From Thuidium tamariscinum (Eukaryota; Streptophyta; Bryopsida; Hypnales; Thuidiaceae), in assembly GCA_947034885.2 (NCBI GenBank), contig OX344754.2, positions 23,578,501 to 23,642,500 on the forward strand: a stretch of 64,000 nucleotides of DNA, in the 5' to 3' direction. Positions 24,946 through 37,721 of this stretch are shown here, piece after piece. Position 1 is the first letter of the stretch; each line of letters starts with the position of its first letter. Made by a program: the position numbers and the translations under genes. The notes under the pieces are model-generated. The model searched no databases. It was not told where the DNA came from and worked only from the letters and a program-made list of their open reading frames with translations.

Positions 24946-27900
24946 CTAGTTGAGAGACTTGTAAGGTCCTGCTTCTTGTTCTGATGATGATACATCCTCC
25001 TCCTCCTTCTTCACCTTTGAATAGTAGTATACAAATTGACCCAATATCTGGTTTGAAGAAATGGTCAAGGAAACAACCTGAAAAGGAATAATGGAACAAT
25101 TGAATGCTGATTGTGAAATGAAACTGAAATATAGATGAATACACACAAGGAAATATTGACGGAAATGAAGTTGTTGCAAGTTAATGAGGATACAAAAATG
25201 TCGAGGACAACACACACTGCAGCATCCACTAGCCAGGCTAGATTGGGCTTGAGCTGCTGCCAATCCGTGCTCCGAACCAAAATGCTGCAACAACAATTGA
25301 ATCCGCACTCAGCTGATAGTCTTAAGGCAGAAACACCTATTTCGGCCCTTGTACCTATTCTTGGACCCTAGAGTACCACTAAATTTGTCCATAGGCATCC
25401 ATTAAAGCATCTGACAAATGTTTAATTCTAATTTGCTGACGCAGTTGTAAGACACATGTATAGTTTTCATTCACTGACAACTGATTTCAGCAGGTGTTCA
25501 GTTAAAGGTACACCTATAGGAGGACGGTTCCAATGGTCTAGGGAGCCAACACTTTGGAAATTTATAAAAATTACATACTGATTCCGAAAATTTTGATTTT
25601 TTTTTAATATTCATGATTTTCACTTGCTAATTACTGGAAAAGTATCAGTTTTAGAAAACGCTGCCTCCAACTATGCTGAATTCCTTATTTGGACGGTTTT
25701 GGGTGTTTCCACTATATTTGGTGGCCTTTGACCAGAAAATGGAACCCTGAAATCTGCACTAGATTTTTGCTGACTTAGCAAATGCAACAAAACTAGTGCA
25801 CCATGATCAACTTATTTAGTAAGAGATTGAAAGACATGGATAATCTCATGTTTGTTAAAATGACAGATCGATCTAATGAAAATGGGGCTCACTTTTCAAA
25901 TGGCTTTCCTCTAATGGAAAAACCATGTTCCAAATTCCAACACAGATGGAACTGGAATATGGCCACTGAAATTTTGAAACAAACAAGATGGGGAATTTAT
26001 TTATTTATTAAACACATGGGCAAATTCCATTGAACAATACGGGAACTGTTGTTGACATACCTTCCGACGTAGGTTGCATTACCCAGTAAAGCAAAAGCAA
26101 ACATGAGCGGGTTTAGGCCCTCCACTGTGCCTCTTTTGATCTGCAAGACATCAAAGAGAGGAAAACAACACAATGTGAACTACACTTAATAACGCAACAA
26201 CTTTTAAGGTAAAATGTAAATCAACACCAGTCCTAGTTTCTCGAACTTTTGAGTAAGGTAGATGGATGTCACACAATTTTGTAAATGAAATTGACAACAC
26301 TTGCTGAGAAAATCAACAAGATGTACTGGCTCCAGAAATTTTGTTAAAATGGCGGTATTTCATAAGCCATTTGTTCATTCATTTCCTCCTTTAGCTCTAA
26401 AATCTAGGACACATGTAGATTTTAGACTGCATGATCTAAAGTGCCAAGTTTGATGAAATGTTACCATTTTAACAAAATTTTGGTTTGAACTCAACCTATG
26501 TTACAATCCATTAAGATATGTCAAATTATTCAATAACAGAGTATTAAAATCTCAGATTACTCACAACAATCAAAGCACATAATATTATCTAACAATAGTA
26601 ATCGTTGGGTAATGGAAAGTAGTAAGAGTTTATAATATTTTACATTGAGCCAAATTTGGGGAAGGCGACCGCCCATGTAAATGGCTGCCATGATCCAGCC
26701 AAAAACCTCACCAAGTGGAGAGGGCTCCTCCTGCAAGAAAGGATCCCCCAGCCAGGTGTCACGACCTGAGTGGGTCGTACCCATGGTGGTGCCACCTGGC
26801 GCACGCGGGCTCATGTATAAGCTCAAGCCTAATGATCCCACTATCAGCACTCCAGATGTCATCTGCACCAAAACATCAAAACAACATCGTCTCCAGGTCA
26901 ATAAATAATCAAATCACAACTGAATCAACAAAGGAACTCCACCAAATGGTTTCCAATGCATTTCAAAAAAATAAAAATTTAGGACTTCAATGGTAGTCAA
27001 GTGGGTATTCTAGAGGTCATTTTTTGGACACCGTAAGAATAACCCCCTAAAAAATTTCAAAATGCTGAAATAATTAGTTGTACTCCAGAGTAAGGTAGAT
27101 AGGCCATTCACTAAGTTAACCCTGAAGTGCTCCGACGTCCATATTCTGGACAATGAACAAAGGGCTTCATGGCCCTGTTTCATCCAACTAACTTCTCATT
27201 CATCAAATGTAATACTTAAATCTAGAAAGACAACCTTTTTTAATGACCAAATTCATTAAAATCTGGTAAATGATATATTTGTACAAAGCTATAAGCAAAA
27301 ATGTGCAAAAATTCAAAAAAGGATTAAGACACTTAAGGGTTAAACATTGCATTAAACCAAACACCCACCAGACAAGAACTCCACAATTTCAGAAAATTGG
27401 GAATGTTGGAATTTCGTAGCACGGCATAATCTGTGCGGTGAAGGGTTCTAGCTTTTATTATTAGATTTTAGGTTTCCTATCATTAAGTTGGAATGAAATT
27501 TTATGCAAGAGGAAACCCTTTTATGCACCATTTCTTGGAAGTAAATTCTTATTGTATTTATTGTGCCAAGGGTTTCCTCTTGCAAATTTATACAATGAGA
27601 ATTTGGCACAATAAAGACAATAAGAATAAGAGCTTGCAAATTTCTATAGGAATGTGGAGAAGGATGGATAGCACTTGCTACCTAAACCTCCATGGTTTAG
27701 ATATTAGAACTATCCCCAACACAGTCATTGGTCAAATCCTTGTTTTCTGTAGAAAGATTTGAATTTTGTCTGTGCGGTGATTAGCACATCTACATTAGAA
27801 GTTGTGCATTTTAGGCAAGAAATCTATTTCATTAGTATAGGGCGAATTCAGTTGGTTTTTACCGTTCGCAGAACTGACGAAGAGAGAGAAGGCAAGGAGC

Positions 27901-30423
27901 CTCGCTGTGGCCGAGATTCCAGCGGCGGCCCTGAGTCCTCGGTGGTGAGCAAGTAACTGTTGTGGTGGTGAAGATCGCCAGAGGAGCCTCGCACTGCGCC
28001 AGGCACGTTGTAGGAGCCCAGGGGTTGCGCATAGCTGCTGGCCAGAGACCTCGCAGACCTGCAAGTCCATCAACAATTTACAAACATCAATCAATCCGCA
28101 GTCATAACAGACGGAGAGCTCCACAAACAGCTAGTGTGTCGATGGAAACAAGAAATCTAAAGACTGAGTGAACAATTAAGGACCCGTAGAGTCCATCGTA
28201 AACTTCTCCCCAAGAGGAACGTCATCAAGCTCCTGCCATCAAAACCCAGTTTCGGTGCTTTCTATGACATCGTCAAACTCCGACTCATGATCATTCATTT
28301 CAGGCACTTTATGATTCACTCCAGCGTTTATGTTACTAGATGATATTCGCCACAATATTCAAAGGTACTTCAGATTGAATCCCAAAAGTAATACGAAACT
28401 CATAATTATGACGTAACTATCAAAACTTAGTTGATTAATCAGTCTAAGTTATCATTTTTGATGTTCTGAGGAGTAAGAAAACCACTGGTTCATCGTGAAC
28501 GCGCACAGAATGATAGCCAGCATTACAAGAGTCCGTTCCAATCACAGTGAACCGGCTCACATTGAATCCTGGGAGTTAAAAAAGTACATCAATGGTTCCA
28601 TGTGCACCAAAAGTGAATAGTGGGACCATTGGGATCCACATCGTGCTTACATTTCTCAACCTGTTGGATTAATTCGATAGATGATCGGAAGTTCTGGCTG
28701 TGCAAGGGCCAATTAACTTAATGAAGCATATTGGTTTAAAACGTACTGGATGAACAAATGCTCCCTGCTGCCGGGAGAAGAGCTCCCGTGGAGATGAAGA
28801 TGGTGAGGCACTTGGATGGACGTGGGTTGGCTTGCAGGGGGGGACTCGGCCCAGCCCCGGTCTGGAGACTGATGATGAGGGAGGAGAATTGGTTTCTGGG
28901 ATTCCATGTCTGTCTTCTGTATCTGGTTTCCAGTTTAAATCAAAGCCTTCATTAGTTTCGATGAGATCAGAGACGGAGCTCTCAAGTTTCAACTAGCTCT
29001 GTAAACACCCAAAAAAAAAGGCTTAAAATGGCATGGAATGAATTAAGAGGTGGATTCAGCAGAATTAGTTAACTCGATGTCGGTGCTGATTCATTAACTG
29101 ACCTCTGCAAACAAGACTTCCACTCTACGCTTCTTCCACCAGCTCATAACATGTTCGTAGTAGATGACTTGCAACACCAAAACGATGGTCGTCAATGTGT
29201 ACAGCTGTGCGGACATGCCAATAAAAATTGAAATAGATCAGTAAACAGGACAAAAAGCGTATAATAATACTTAAAACATATGAAGTGAAAATTAACAGCT
29301 AAGTGATGTTCAGCACTAGCTAATGCATTAGATTTAGTGGTGGACCGACTTCGAGGACAAATCGATCGATGGGCCTGGTAATCAACGGTGCAGCTAGACT
29401 ACTAGTTAACCCGAAAGGACCACCTAGAAAAGAGATTGGAAACTCACGGTGGCCATGAGAAATTGAGTTGGTAGCTGCAAACCCCCACGAACACACAACA
29501 CTGTAAATTAGATAAGAAATATCGAGCGTATAATTATCAGCAACGCAGGTAACCCTGTTTTGAATTTTCTTTCATAGATTTTCTTATCTCTTTGTACCAT
29601 TATATTATTTACCTCAACCTTTATCAAATTGGACGGTCGTAAAAGAAGGTCGTTTCTACAAGCTGATCCAAGCATCGCTTTGAATGAATGAGACATTAGT
29701 TTATGGAAGAATTGAAACATCAATCTCAAATCACTCTGTTCATCATCCAGAATACGGACTTCAGCATACAGATTAGGGATTAAACTGCGGGTCACTCTGC
29801 TTGATTACGCAGGCTCTTTTTTACTACAGTGGCGAATTTGCAACGTACCGTGGCTGGCTCCAAGTAGCATCCCATCAGGTTAAAAACGTCCCTGCTCATT
29901 CATAAAATCCAACAGAAGCTCAACTCAATGCACGAATTGAATGATTACCACCACAAATGACCTTACCGTACCCTAATCACCAGATTTATAACTACCCAAT
30001 CAAAATTTACCAACTAGCTTTTGGGTAGGATCTGCTTGGGTACCAAATGAATTGTTAAATAATCTATCTAGCAATGGAATAATCGGCATATATGCAGTAC
30101 ATCTAATTGCTTTGAAAGCGCGACTAGAATTAATTTGAGTTAATTAAGGTGCACATATTTGTCCAGGGCGTTGCGTCTGTACTGTACCCTATGACCCATG
30201 TCATCAGGAAGAGCAATGAGACTCCTTCGGTGGACTTCTCCCTGAAGTTGGTGAGGATCTGAGGAATCTCGGCCACTCCCCAACTGGCCACGCTCATTAA
30301 TCCCAGCGCCAATGAGAATCGGTCACGGCGGCTGCACACGCAGTCGAGCAAGTATCTCTGCACCCACTTGAGACAACCCTTCCCGGCTGGGCACTCCGGC
30401 ATCGGCCCAAAAACACCCTCCAT
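24946..30423 (-). CDS. PQ-loop repeat transporter (PQLC2/YPQ-type), 11 exons, 456 aa
   Basis: Members of this family export cationic amino acids from lysosomes or vacuoles through seven membrane helices. Exons in transcription order: 30423-30188, 29891-29849, 29474-29448, 29204-29103, 28992-28747, 28232-28204, 28058-27863, 26862-26644, 26140-26061, 25284-25194, 25047-24946 (1371 nt, whole codons). PQ-loop 1 is WGVAEIPQILTNF with Pro54-Gln55. PQ-loop 2 is YMGGRLPQIWLN with Pro361-Gln362. Between them lies a long hydrophilic loop (about 128-293) with an SARSLASS motif shared by plant homologs. The last helix (AVCVVLDIFILGQFVYYY) precedes a short acidic tail. The ATG at 30423 is the first in frame; an upstream TTG is ignored. 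The third exon is 27 nt and the sixth 29 nt. The sixth exon and the 5' end of the seventh are the least certain, since they rest on frame and motif continuity. Confidence 0.88.
25327..25710. mobile_element. TIR element of the R2 family, copy 2
   Basis: It lies in an intron of the PQ-loop gene (between exons 9 and 10), in the same orientation as 22441-22820. It shares 'cccttgtacc', 'agggagccaacactttg', 'ctgcctccaactatgctgaattcctta' and the 'gttttgggtgtttccac' right end. Terminal 'gaaacacct' pairs with 'gggtgtttc'. Confidence 0.6.
26332..26485. repeat. Small inverted repeat in a PQ-loop gene intron
   Basis: 'attttgttaaaatggcggta' at about 26337 is complementary to 'accattttaacaaaatttt' ending near 26482, with about 90 bp between. 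It is non-coding. Confidence 0.55.
27120..27339. mobile_element. TTAA-flanked CCC/GGG element, copy 1 (220 bp)
   Basis: Flanked by TTAA (27116-27119 and 27340-27343). It starts CCCTGAAGTG and ends CACTTAAGGG, a 10-bp terminal inverted repeat with one mismatch. It is roughly 85-90 percent similar by eye to 40939-41159 along its whole length, including 'ccatattct', 'gggcttca', 'ttgtacaaagctataagc' and 'aaaaatgtgcaaaaattc'. It sits in an intron of the PQ-loop gene. Non-autonomous, piggyBac-like by end structure. Confidence 0.8.
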
Positions 30424-33094
30424 CTCGACACTCACTCCTTGCTCAATGTATTTCAAAGTCGAGGCAGTAACTTAGGAGCTACTAGCAACCTTCAAATCTA
30501 AGGAAAAAACACAAAACAACGATAGCTAGACTCCAATTTGCTATCAAACCAGCGCCAAGCTTGCTGAAATACAGTCCAGATGTATTGGTGGCAATATATT
30601 TAACACACACAAGCGGGCTTACGATCTGTCCATGTAGCTCCCCAAACATGAGCCATTAAAAGGAATGCTAAGTTGCAAACAGATCAGCACAGTCAAGCTA
30701 AGAACAAGGAATGGCTTGCTAAAGCTGAAACGGACAACCAGGTCAAAAGCTATGAGCAAGGAATGCTAGCAAAAGCTGAAATCAGGTCATTACGGAATGC
30801 TGTGAGGAAAGGAAACACTTCAAAGAAACGATTTAGATCAGAAGGCAATGTTAACTACGACACTATCGATTGATTGAAGCCTAATCCAATGAACTCAAAT
30901 CACCCACATTGCAATTGCCACCGACCCGCTCTTCCCACATGTACAAGACCGTGTTTTGTCTACATACTCCACTAACAATTAAACACAAAAATCGATCAAA
31001 ACTACAGAGGTTTGTTTAATCTGGGACCCAAGTCGCCGGTAAGTGTTGAAGAAGCCTCGCAGCAACCTCCAAAGCGTTCCAGCGACGTAGACTCAGTCTG
31101 AAAGACTGAACCAAATAGTAATACCAACACCACCGCAACATCAATTAAACCGAAGCTAAGCCCCAGTTTTGAACCAAACCAAACGACCCCAACAAATCGA
31201 TATCTGACTGTTACATCGCCATCTCGAATTCGAACTTATCGTATCCTTTCAAAGCTAGCTGCGCCCTAGCAATTGAAAACATGGATCCATGCATGTATAA
31301 ATCTCATTATTTGTGAAGGACGGATTCGTGTCAGGTTTGGTCCCAGTGTGTTCAGTTTGGGGAGTTTGTACGTTAGTAAGCGAGAGAGCGAGAGCTGCGA
31401 GAGAGCTAGATGAGGATGATGGCGATGGTACGGTGAACTGGGGTAACTAAGGAGGGATTTGAGGAGCAGAGGACACGATGCTGTGGAGGCCTCAGCTCGC
31501 TCCATGCATGGAATAGACAGACCCATTCGCAATCTTCCGGTTGCTGACCCTGGCTGCCGCTTCTGGTGGAGCCGTGGTGGCGCAGAGCTGCTTTTTTAAC
31601 GACCGCTGATAGCGGCGTCTGATGACTTGATGAGAAGCGAGGTCCAATTGGAATTGAAGGGACTGGGGAGTGACACTTGGAACAGAAGTCTTTCTTTCAC
31701 TCTTCTTTAAGGGAACTGATATGTCATCAATAGCTTCGAATTGAGCCGTCGTTCTTTACTGCAAGTTCGTCCAACTAGCCTTCGTTTCCGACATTTGTGG
31801 GAGCGTTGCCCGAGGGACATGCTCCTTGGAATACATGCACCTTCCCTTACATACGTATTTCCAGTCACCGCAATTCTTTTTATCATCCTAATTTTGGAGG
31901 CCTAATTTTGGAGGATTACGAAATGCTTTTCAAGAGTTCTTCCCATTCAGTTTCCTCTGGTTTTGTTGTAGAAAACGAAACCCTCCCATGTGACACAATA
32001 TAAGTTATGTTAACTGTGCAAACCTGAGATTACTTTTGTGATTTCCCCCCCCCCCCCCACCCCACCCACCCACCTCTTGTGGCTGGCTGGCCATCTTAGA
32101 ATTCACCTTTATCAATCATCATTTGCTTCAAAGTGCAGCCATGGGGATGCTCATGGAGAAAGAAGATTATCATGTCTTTGTCAGTGCACAGGAACCTAAC
32201 AATTAGCTATAGTAAAGTGAAGGCATTTGATGACAAAGTGTACCTGCAGTGATCCCAAGAGATTGAATCAAGAAATTTGGCAACAGGAGTTTAAGACATG
32301 ACTTATCATAAACAAGGAAGATCAATGGTCCAAAATGTTTAAAGTGTTGCTTCCAAGTGCATGCTCTTAAGTCTGTAATCTTAATATCTGTTGTGTTGTC
32401 TACTTTTCGTTAGTTACCAAGCAGCTTACAGCTTCTGACCTTCTGAACTAGTTAGCTTGTACCCTGTACATGGCATTGGATACAGTAAACTTAAGGCTCA
32501 CCTGTCTCCACAATTGAAGTGAGTTGATTCATAGTTTCATATGCATGCTTCTCAAAAAAGTTGACTTCTGGCACTGGAGCAATAGGCCACTGCCATGTTG
32601 ACGGATGTTACCGTAAGTTACTGCCATTCTTAAGGAGCTGCATGGAGTCAGTTCTCCAATGCAGCTGGGGACCAGGGTTTTTTTTGGTACTGTTCATCTA
32701 CAGTAAAGCCCTCTGTGGCCTCCCACCAAAGACCAATATTGGGAGGGAGCCACAAACATTGGTGAGCCAGAGTGGGAAGCTGGTGATAAATCGTCAAAAA
32801 AACACCGTGCTGGGTCCCCAGCACACCCAACCACTTTGTGTCGGGGCCACTGGAAAAAAAATAATGCATTGGTCATTCTTTTTCTCCAAGCCTGCGATTT
32901 TCCATCCCTCAAGCAACAACTTTTGGTCAAATATGAAGACATGACAAGGTTGGGGTTTTGCTCGGAAATGTCATCATTGTCATATCTTTTCAACCTCATT
33001 ATGTGTGCTAATAAATTGAAATTTTCCTTTTGCATGAAAAGGTCTATCTTAATGTAGAGTGAGTGCAAGAAAAACTTACACTATTTTATGTCAT
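30424..33094. other. Upstream region of the PQ-loop gene and intergenic DNA, no further gene recognised
   Basis: 30424 to about 31600 is the 5' flank, more GC-rich near 31370-31620, possibly containing a leader intron. 32045-32074 is a C run followed by CCCA repeats. 32560-33060 has overlapping open frames on both strands without any recognised domain. Confidence 0.45.
32045..32074. repeat. Poly-C tract with CCCA microsatellite
   Basis: A run of about 14 C followed by repeated CCCA or CCCCA units. Confidence 0.9.
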
Positions 33095-33760
33095 ACTTTG
33101 AGTGACAAAGTTGTCATGTGCTATAACTTTTGCAGTAAATTAACTCTTTGAACTTGAAATTTTTTTAGAGATGAATAACTTGATAATAATCAGAGCCCTT
33201 ATTTTTCAGAAATTTTCAAAAATAATTTTATATTTTAATTTTAATTTAGCTAATTTGTCACACTTTGTAGTTTAGGGGATTTTAGTATTGGAGAGTACTT
33301 AAGTTAATGATCTAGAGCTAAGATTTCTAGGGTCTATTCCTACACTAGGTAGGCATATGCCTACCAAAACTTACTTTAAAAAAACATTATTTTATGTCTT
33401 CTATGTTCATACAAATAGGAATCCCTTGCGCACACAATTTTGAACATTGAAAATGATGTCAAGATCATTATTTAGGTGAAATCTCTTCACTATGAAGTCT
33501 TCTCAAATGGCCAATTTTCAGTTTTTCAAATTTTTTTTTCTATCTTCTACAAATTAAAATGTAAAACTATAGTGAAACTTAAAATTTTCATGAAATTTTG
33601 TACTTTTCTATTTCTCCTACTTAGAGAATTTTTCTATAATTTTCCTTCCTAGGGTACCTTCTTCTTAAAGGTATATACATCAAACATATTTTTCACTTTT
33701 AAGAAATAAATTCATTTACTAATTATATTATACTCCCAAAGAAAAAAATGAGTATTGTGC
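33095..33760. repeat. Unclassified dispersed repeat, copy 2 (pair with 575-1250)
   Basis: Same orientation and order of landmarks as 575-1250 (see that entry). The two copies are clearly diverged. Confidence 0.6.
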
Positions 33761-36084
33761 AAAACACTATACTTTTGGCGGGTCTTTCTGGCAATGACCT
33801 TGTAAAAAACTTTCTATCATTTTTCTTATAATGTAGATGTAAGATGTCACCTTGTAGTGTTTGAAGGATTTTTTTTTCCTTTTATTTATATTGGTTACTT
33901 TTGCAACAAGCTAGATTAAATGTAATTGGAGCTACTTTAAACCTCGAATGCACAATTGACCAAATGTGAATAAATGTGGTTGATTTTATTCATTGCATTT
34001 CACAATTGTAACATTCATCTAATCCTATGGTTTTTCACTCATCCAAGTTTATCATTACATGATTTTTCAACCTTTTAAGAGATTGTTTCAAGGTTGTTCC
34101 CTGTAAATGTTTCCTAAAATTGTTTTATGCTCAATGAATCGACTACTACTAGTCTAATTTTTCAAATTAAAAAAAATATTAATATATTTTTAATTTTTAA
34201 TATTTTAACAAAAATTCATTATAAATAAAAATTTGAATAATTAGATTTAAAAACTACTTAATTAGTATTATCTAATGTGGCAGTAGAGTTTTTAGAGTTA
34301 TCTTATAGCACTTCCAAAGTTCTCACAGCATTTCTACAATTCAAGAACCTACAATCTTCTAAAGGCCTCAAAAAACATGTAATGTAGATTCTACTCAAAT
34401 TGTGCAAGATTATGAAAAAAATAAAAGGGAATAAGCTGCCAAATCTTACTAAAAAAAATCAAGTGAGTTTTAAAAGAACATCTTTAAAGGATTAATAGTA
34501 AATAATTAGCATATAAATTTGTATCGATAATCACAATTTGGTAATTTATTTGGCAATAATTGACTTCCAAAAACAATGTTATACTTTGAATTTTTCATAA
34601 AAATTATAATTCTAAAGATCACATTGATTTTTAATAATTGCATAAAATCCTCAAAAAACAAAGTACTTGGCCTATTATATAATACATTTTTAACATCATT
34701 GATTAAGAGAGCAAGTTTGGTAGTCAATAGTGGAAATCATGTCTTGTTCTATCAATTTCATTACTTCCATTTACATAACATTGTCAACTACCTTAAACCA
34801 TTATTTTCCCTTTGAAATTGAGATACTCCTTTATTGAATCCCTAAGAATGAATTTCATTTCATTTGTAGAATTTTTTGGCTAATTTGGAAATGGCAATTA
34901 TTTATAATGTGGGGGGACTTCTATTTTTTTGAGGAATGAAAAGGCCCTAGAGGTTGGTTAATAATATTATGTAGATTGTTATATTTATTGAAATGACAAA
35001 ATTATATTAGAATTTGGAACTTTTCATAGTCATGTAGCCAATCTTGGCTTCTAGAGCTTTGCGCATTTGATTGTCACAATTTCAATAAGGTGAAAGCACC
35101 CTTAACCATCCTTGTACCCATTCATATACTTTGACTAAATGTATATTTAGATTTCCATTAACCCCTAAAGGATTGTTGTCCCTTCAGAAGACAAATTGGA
35201 TTTTAGATAGGTACCTATTGTCCCAATTCTTGTCATGATTCTTTAAAAAAAAATTAATGTAGAAAAACTAATTTGCTTTGTCAAAATACATTTTCTTTCC
35301 CAATTGTTGCTTGAAATTAGAAGTGATGCCCAAATAAGTTCAATATAGTGCATATCTAGTAGCAATTTTTTTTAATTTGGATATTTTTGAAATCTAAGCA
35401 TCTTTTTGAAAAAATAACTTGTAAGACTTATTTGAGAATGCAATTTCTACAATTTAAAAAAAAAATTGATGTGGTTTAATTTTCTTGCTAGAGAAATCTT
35501 ATTATTAGAATTAGTGACTTTTAACTTAATCTTAGATATTTTGATAATTAACATTATCCTTCTATATGTACCTACTTCTATTCAAGAATTTTCTTAAGAA
35601 TGAAAATTAAGTTTGTTTAAGTTATTTTTTTCCCTAGACTTTCAACTCACTTTTACACTATAAAAATTTTAAGCCCAAAATTTTGTAGTGAAAAAAATTT
35701 AAGTTCAAAAGTCAAGTGATACAGTCTTGCAATATGCAAAAGAATTTGTTTTCTTCACATTAAACAAAGATATACTACAATCTATACTGTCAAAATTTCT
35801 AAAATTTATTCTACATATTCTTGTGCTAATAAGAAATAAGATCCTATGGCTAGATGTCCAAAAATATTCATTTTCAAATTCTTTTACACTTTATAATAGA
35901 AATGGCAGTATTGAGTGTTTTTTGAAAAAATAAAGGCCTTAGTCCTTTTGAGGTCAAAGTGTTCTTTAGAAGCATCATTGAACAATATCCATTAGCTCAT
36001 TGATAATTTTGTCAAAAAAAAATTTCTTTTTTTAAACAAGTAAAATAAATTTTGGTTTCAAATCTAGTTGTATGACAATTTCAA
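33761..36084. other. Very AT-rich intergenic DNA, no gene recognised
   Basis: Short open frames only. 35162-35174 reads CCCCTAAAGGATT after a TTAA, like the left end of the element at 43931, but no right end was found nearby. Confidence 0.5.
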
Positions 36085-36235
36085 TGGTGAAGGGAGCTTC
36101 TACTATGAAGATTCATAGAAATCACATGCCATTTAAAAATTATAATTAAAGAAAAATCATAATTCTCAAATGCTAATACTACAAAAATATTTTCTCTACA
36201 AAAAAGTGCCTCCAATTGTACTGAATTGCTTACCA
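36085..36235. repeat. Partial copy of the R2 TIR family
   Basis: 'gaagggagctt', 'aaatgctaatactacaaaaatat', 'gtgcctccaatt' and 'ctgaattgctta' correspond to the right half of 22441-22820. Its right end abuts the TA-family element at 36236. Confidence 0.5.
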
Positions 36236-36535
36236 AGTAGGAGGTCCTAAAATGGAACAAGCTCTAAAGGTACACAAATTTTACACTCTTGAATGTACTG
36301 TACAAATAGTCTAAATCTGAGGAAGTGGTTGATTTAGAGCCCACTAAAATGAACTTGTTTTCAACTTCAAAAATTTGTAACTAATTCCACAAAGGTCCAA
36401 AAAATATGAAACAACTTAGGTTACATGTCAATTCCATTTTTCTTTTGATGAAAATTCATTGAAAAATATTTCAGGGAATTTTAGCTCTCCAAATGCAAAT
36501 CAATTGTTAAGTGCTCCACTTTAGGACCTCCTACC
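36236..36535. mobile_element. TA-family MITE, copy a (about 300 bp)
   Basis: The left end is AGTAGGAGGTCCTAAAATGG and the right end CCACTTTAGGACCTCCTACCT, which pair with one gap and one mismatch. The flanks are CA and TG, so the expected TA has mutated. The interior carries the family signature 'aatttgtaactaattccac' followed by 'ccaaaaaatatgaaacaact'. Confidence 0.7.
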
Positions 36536-36629
36536 TTGTTGACGGTTTTGGCAATTTCTATAGTAGTTTGAAACATGTTGTTGGAGTAACTTACACCTTC
36601 CATCATTTGTAAAACATTTGGGCAGAGTA

Positions 36630-36942
36630 AGGTAGGAGGCTCGAACTCCGACGTGCATTAAAAGCAAACAAGACTCTGAGGTACATTTTGCTTTCTTCAA
36701 TGTACCAAATCTGCACATTTCAAGAGGTGGGTGCTTTTGATGACCACAAATAAACACTTTTTTTTCAACTTCAAAAATTTGTAACTAATTCCTCAAAGCT
36801 CCAAAAAATATGTAACAACTTGGGTTAGATGCCTATTCCACTTGTCTTTCAAGAAAATTTTACTGAAAAATATTTCAAGATGTTTCACCTCCCCAAAATT
36901 CAGTTCCAACCTTTAGATGCTTGGTTTATGGACCTCCTACCT
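36630..36942. mobile_element. TA-family MITE, copy b (313 bp)
   Basis: The ends are AGGTAGGAGGCTC and GGACCTCCTACCT, each flanked by TA. The interior has the family signature 'ttgtaactaattcc', 'tccaaaaaatatg' and 'aacaacttgggttagatgcc'. Confidence 0.8.
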
Positions 36943-36961
36943 TATCTGTACATGGACTATA

Positions 36962-37371
36962 AGGTAGGAGGTCCTGAAATGGAGCGGGCATTAAGAATGG
37001 ACCCTATAAATGGTGGTTGAATGGATTGGATGTGGTTACTAAATTGACCTTTGTAGTCATTGAATGAATCAAGAAAAAAAAAAATTCAATATTCTAAGAG
37101 CCAATCATTTCCCTTGCTTTTCCCATTTTTCTCTGGAAGCTACAGTGAACACTTTAAGAAGAACTAGGATCATGAATAGGGACCTACGACACATCTCATT
37201 TGAAAATTCATAACTAATTCAAAAATGATCCAAAAAATGTAAAACAACTTGGGTTAGATGCCAATTCCTCTTGTCTTTCAATAAAAATTTACTGAAAAAT
37301 ATTTCAAGAAGTTTCACTTGCCCGAAATTGAGATTCAGTGCCTAGATGGTCCATTTCAGGACCTTCTACCT
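36962..37371. mobile_element. TA-family MITE, copy c (410 bp)
   Basis: The ends are AGGTAGGAGGTCCTGAAATGG and CCATTTCAGGACCTTCTACCT, an almost perfect 21-bp terminal inverted repeat flanked by TA on both sides. The interior signature is at about 37200-37310. It lies only about 20 bp from copy b. Confidence 0.88.
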
Positions 37372-37721
37372 TAGTGATCTGTGCCCGCAGGGACTGTCCA
37401 TCAATTCAAACTGATGAAGCTCAGTGAGTCTTATCTCAGTTAAGTTATAAGAAATGGCGGCATATGCTCTGCGACATATCTCTCTCCTTTCGGAGCTCGT
37501 ACGATGGGTATATAATATTCCCTCAAGTATATGCCCTCTAATTCCGCTCGCCTCTTGGGTCCTTTTAAGACATTCCTTTACCAATCAAATGAAGGGGGGA
37601 GGGTGCTTCCGGAAGTTCATGAATCAAATTCTCACTCGAGCGAGCTGTGTTTTTATTTGAGTTTCACTGTACAGTTTGGGACAGACTGATTGAGAAGTGC
37701 TCGGCCACTCAGGAAAACATT

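Noticed and set aside
27795-28124. 109-codon minus-strand frame reading through the transporter's seventh exon
   Set aside because: The frame containing SARSLASS matches plant homologs and joins in phase through the 29-nt exon; the longer frame is a shadow.
28440-28560. On the minus strand, an open stretch reading PGFNVSRFTVIGTDSC that faintly resembles a wall-associated receptor extracellular domain
   Set aside because: It lies inside an intron of the PQ-loop gene, is short, lacks a matching upstream frame and has no further domain. It could be a relic, but I cannot support it.
32561-33068. Overlapping 124-127-codon open frames on both strands
   Set aside because: Neither shows a recognisable domain, and the two strands are equally open, as expected by chance in GC-moderate sequence.
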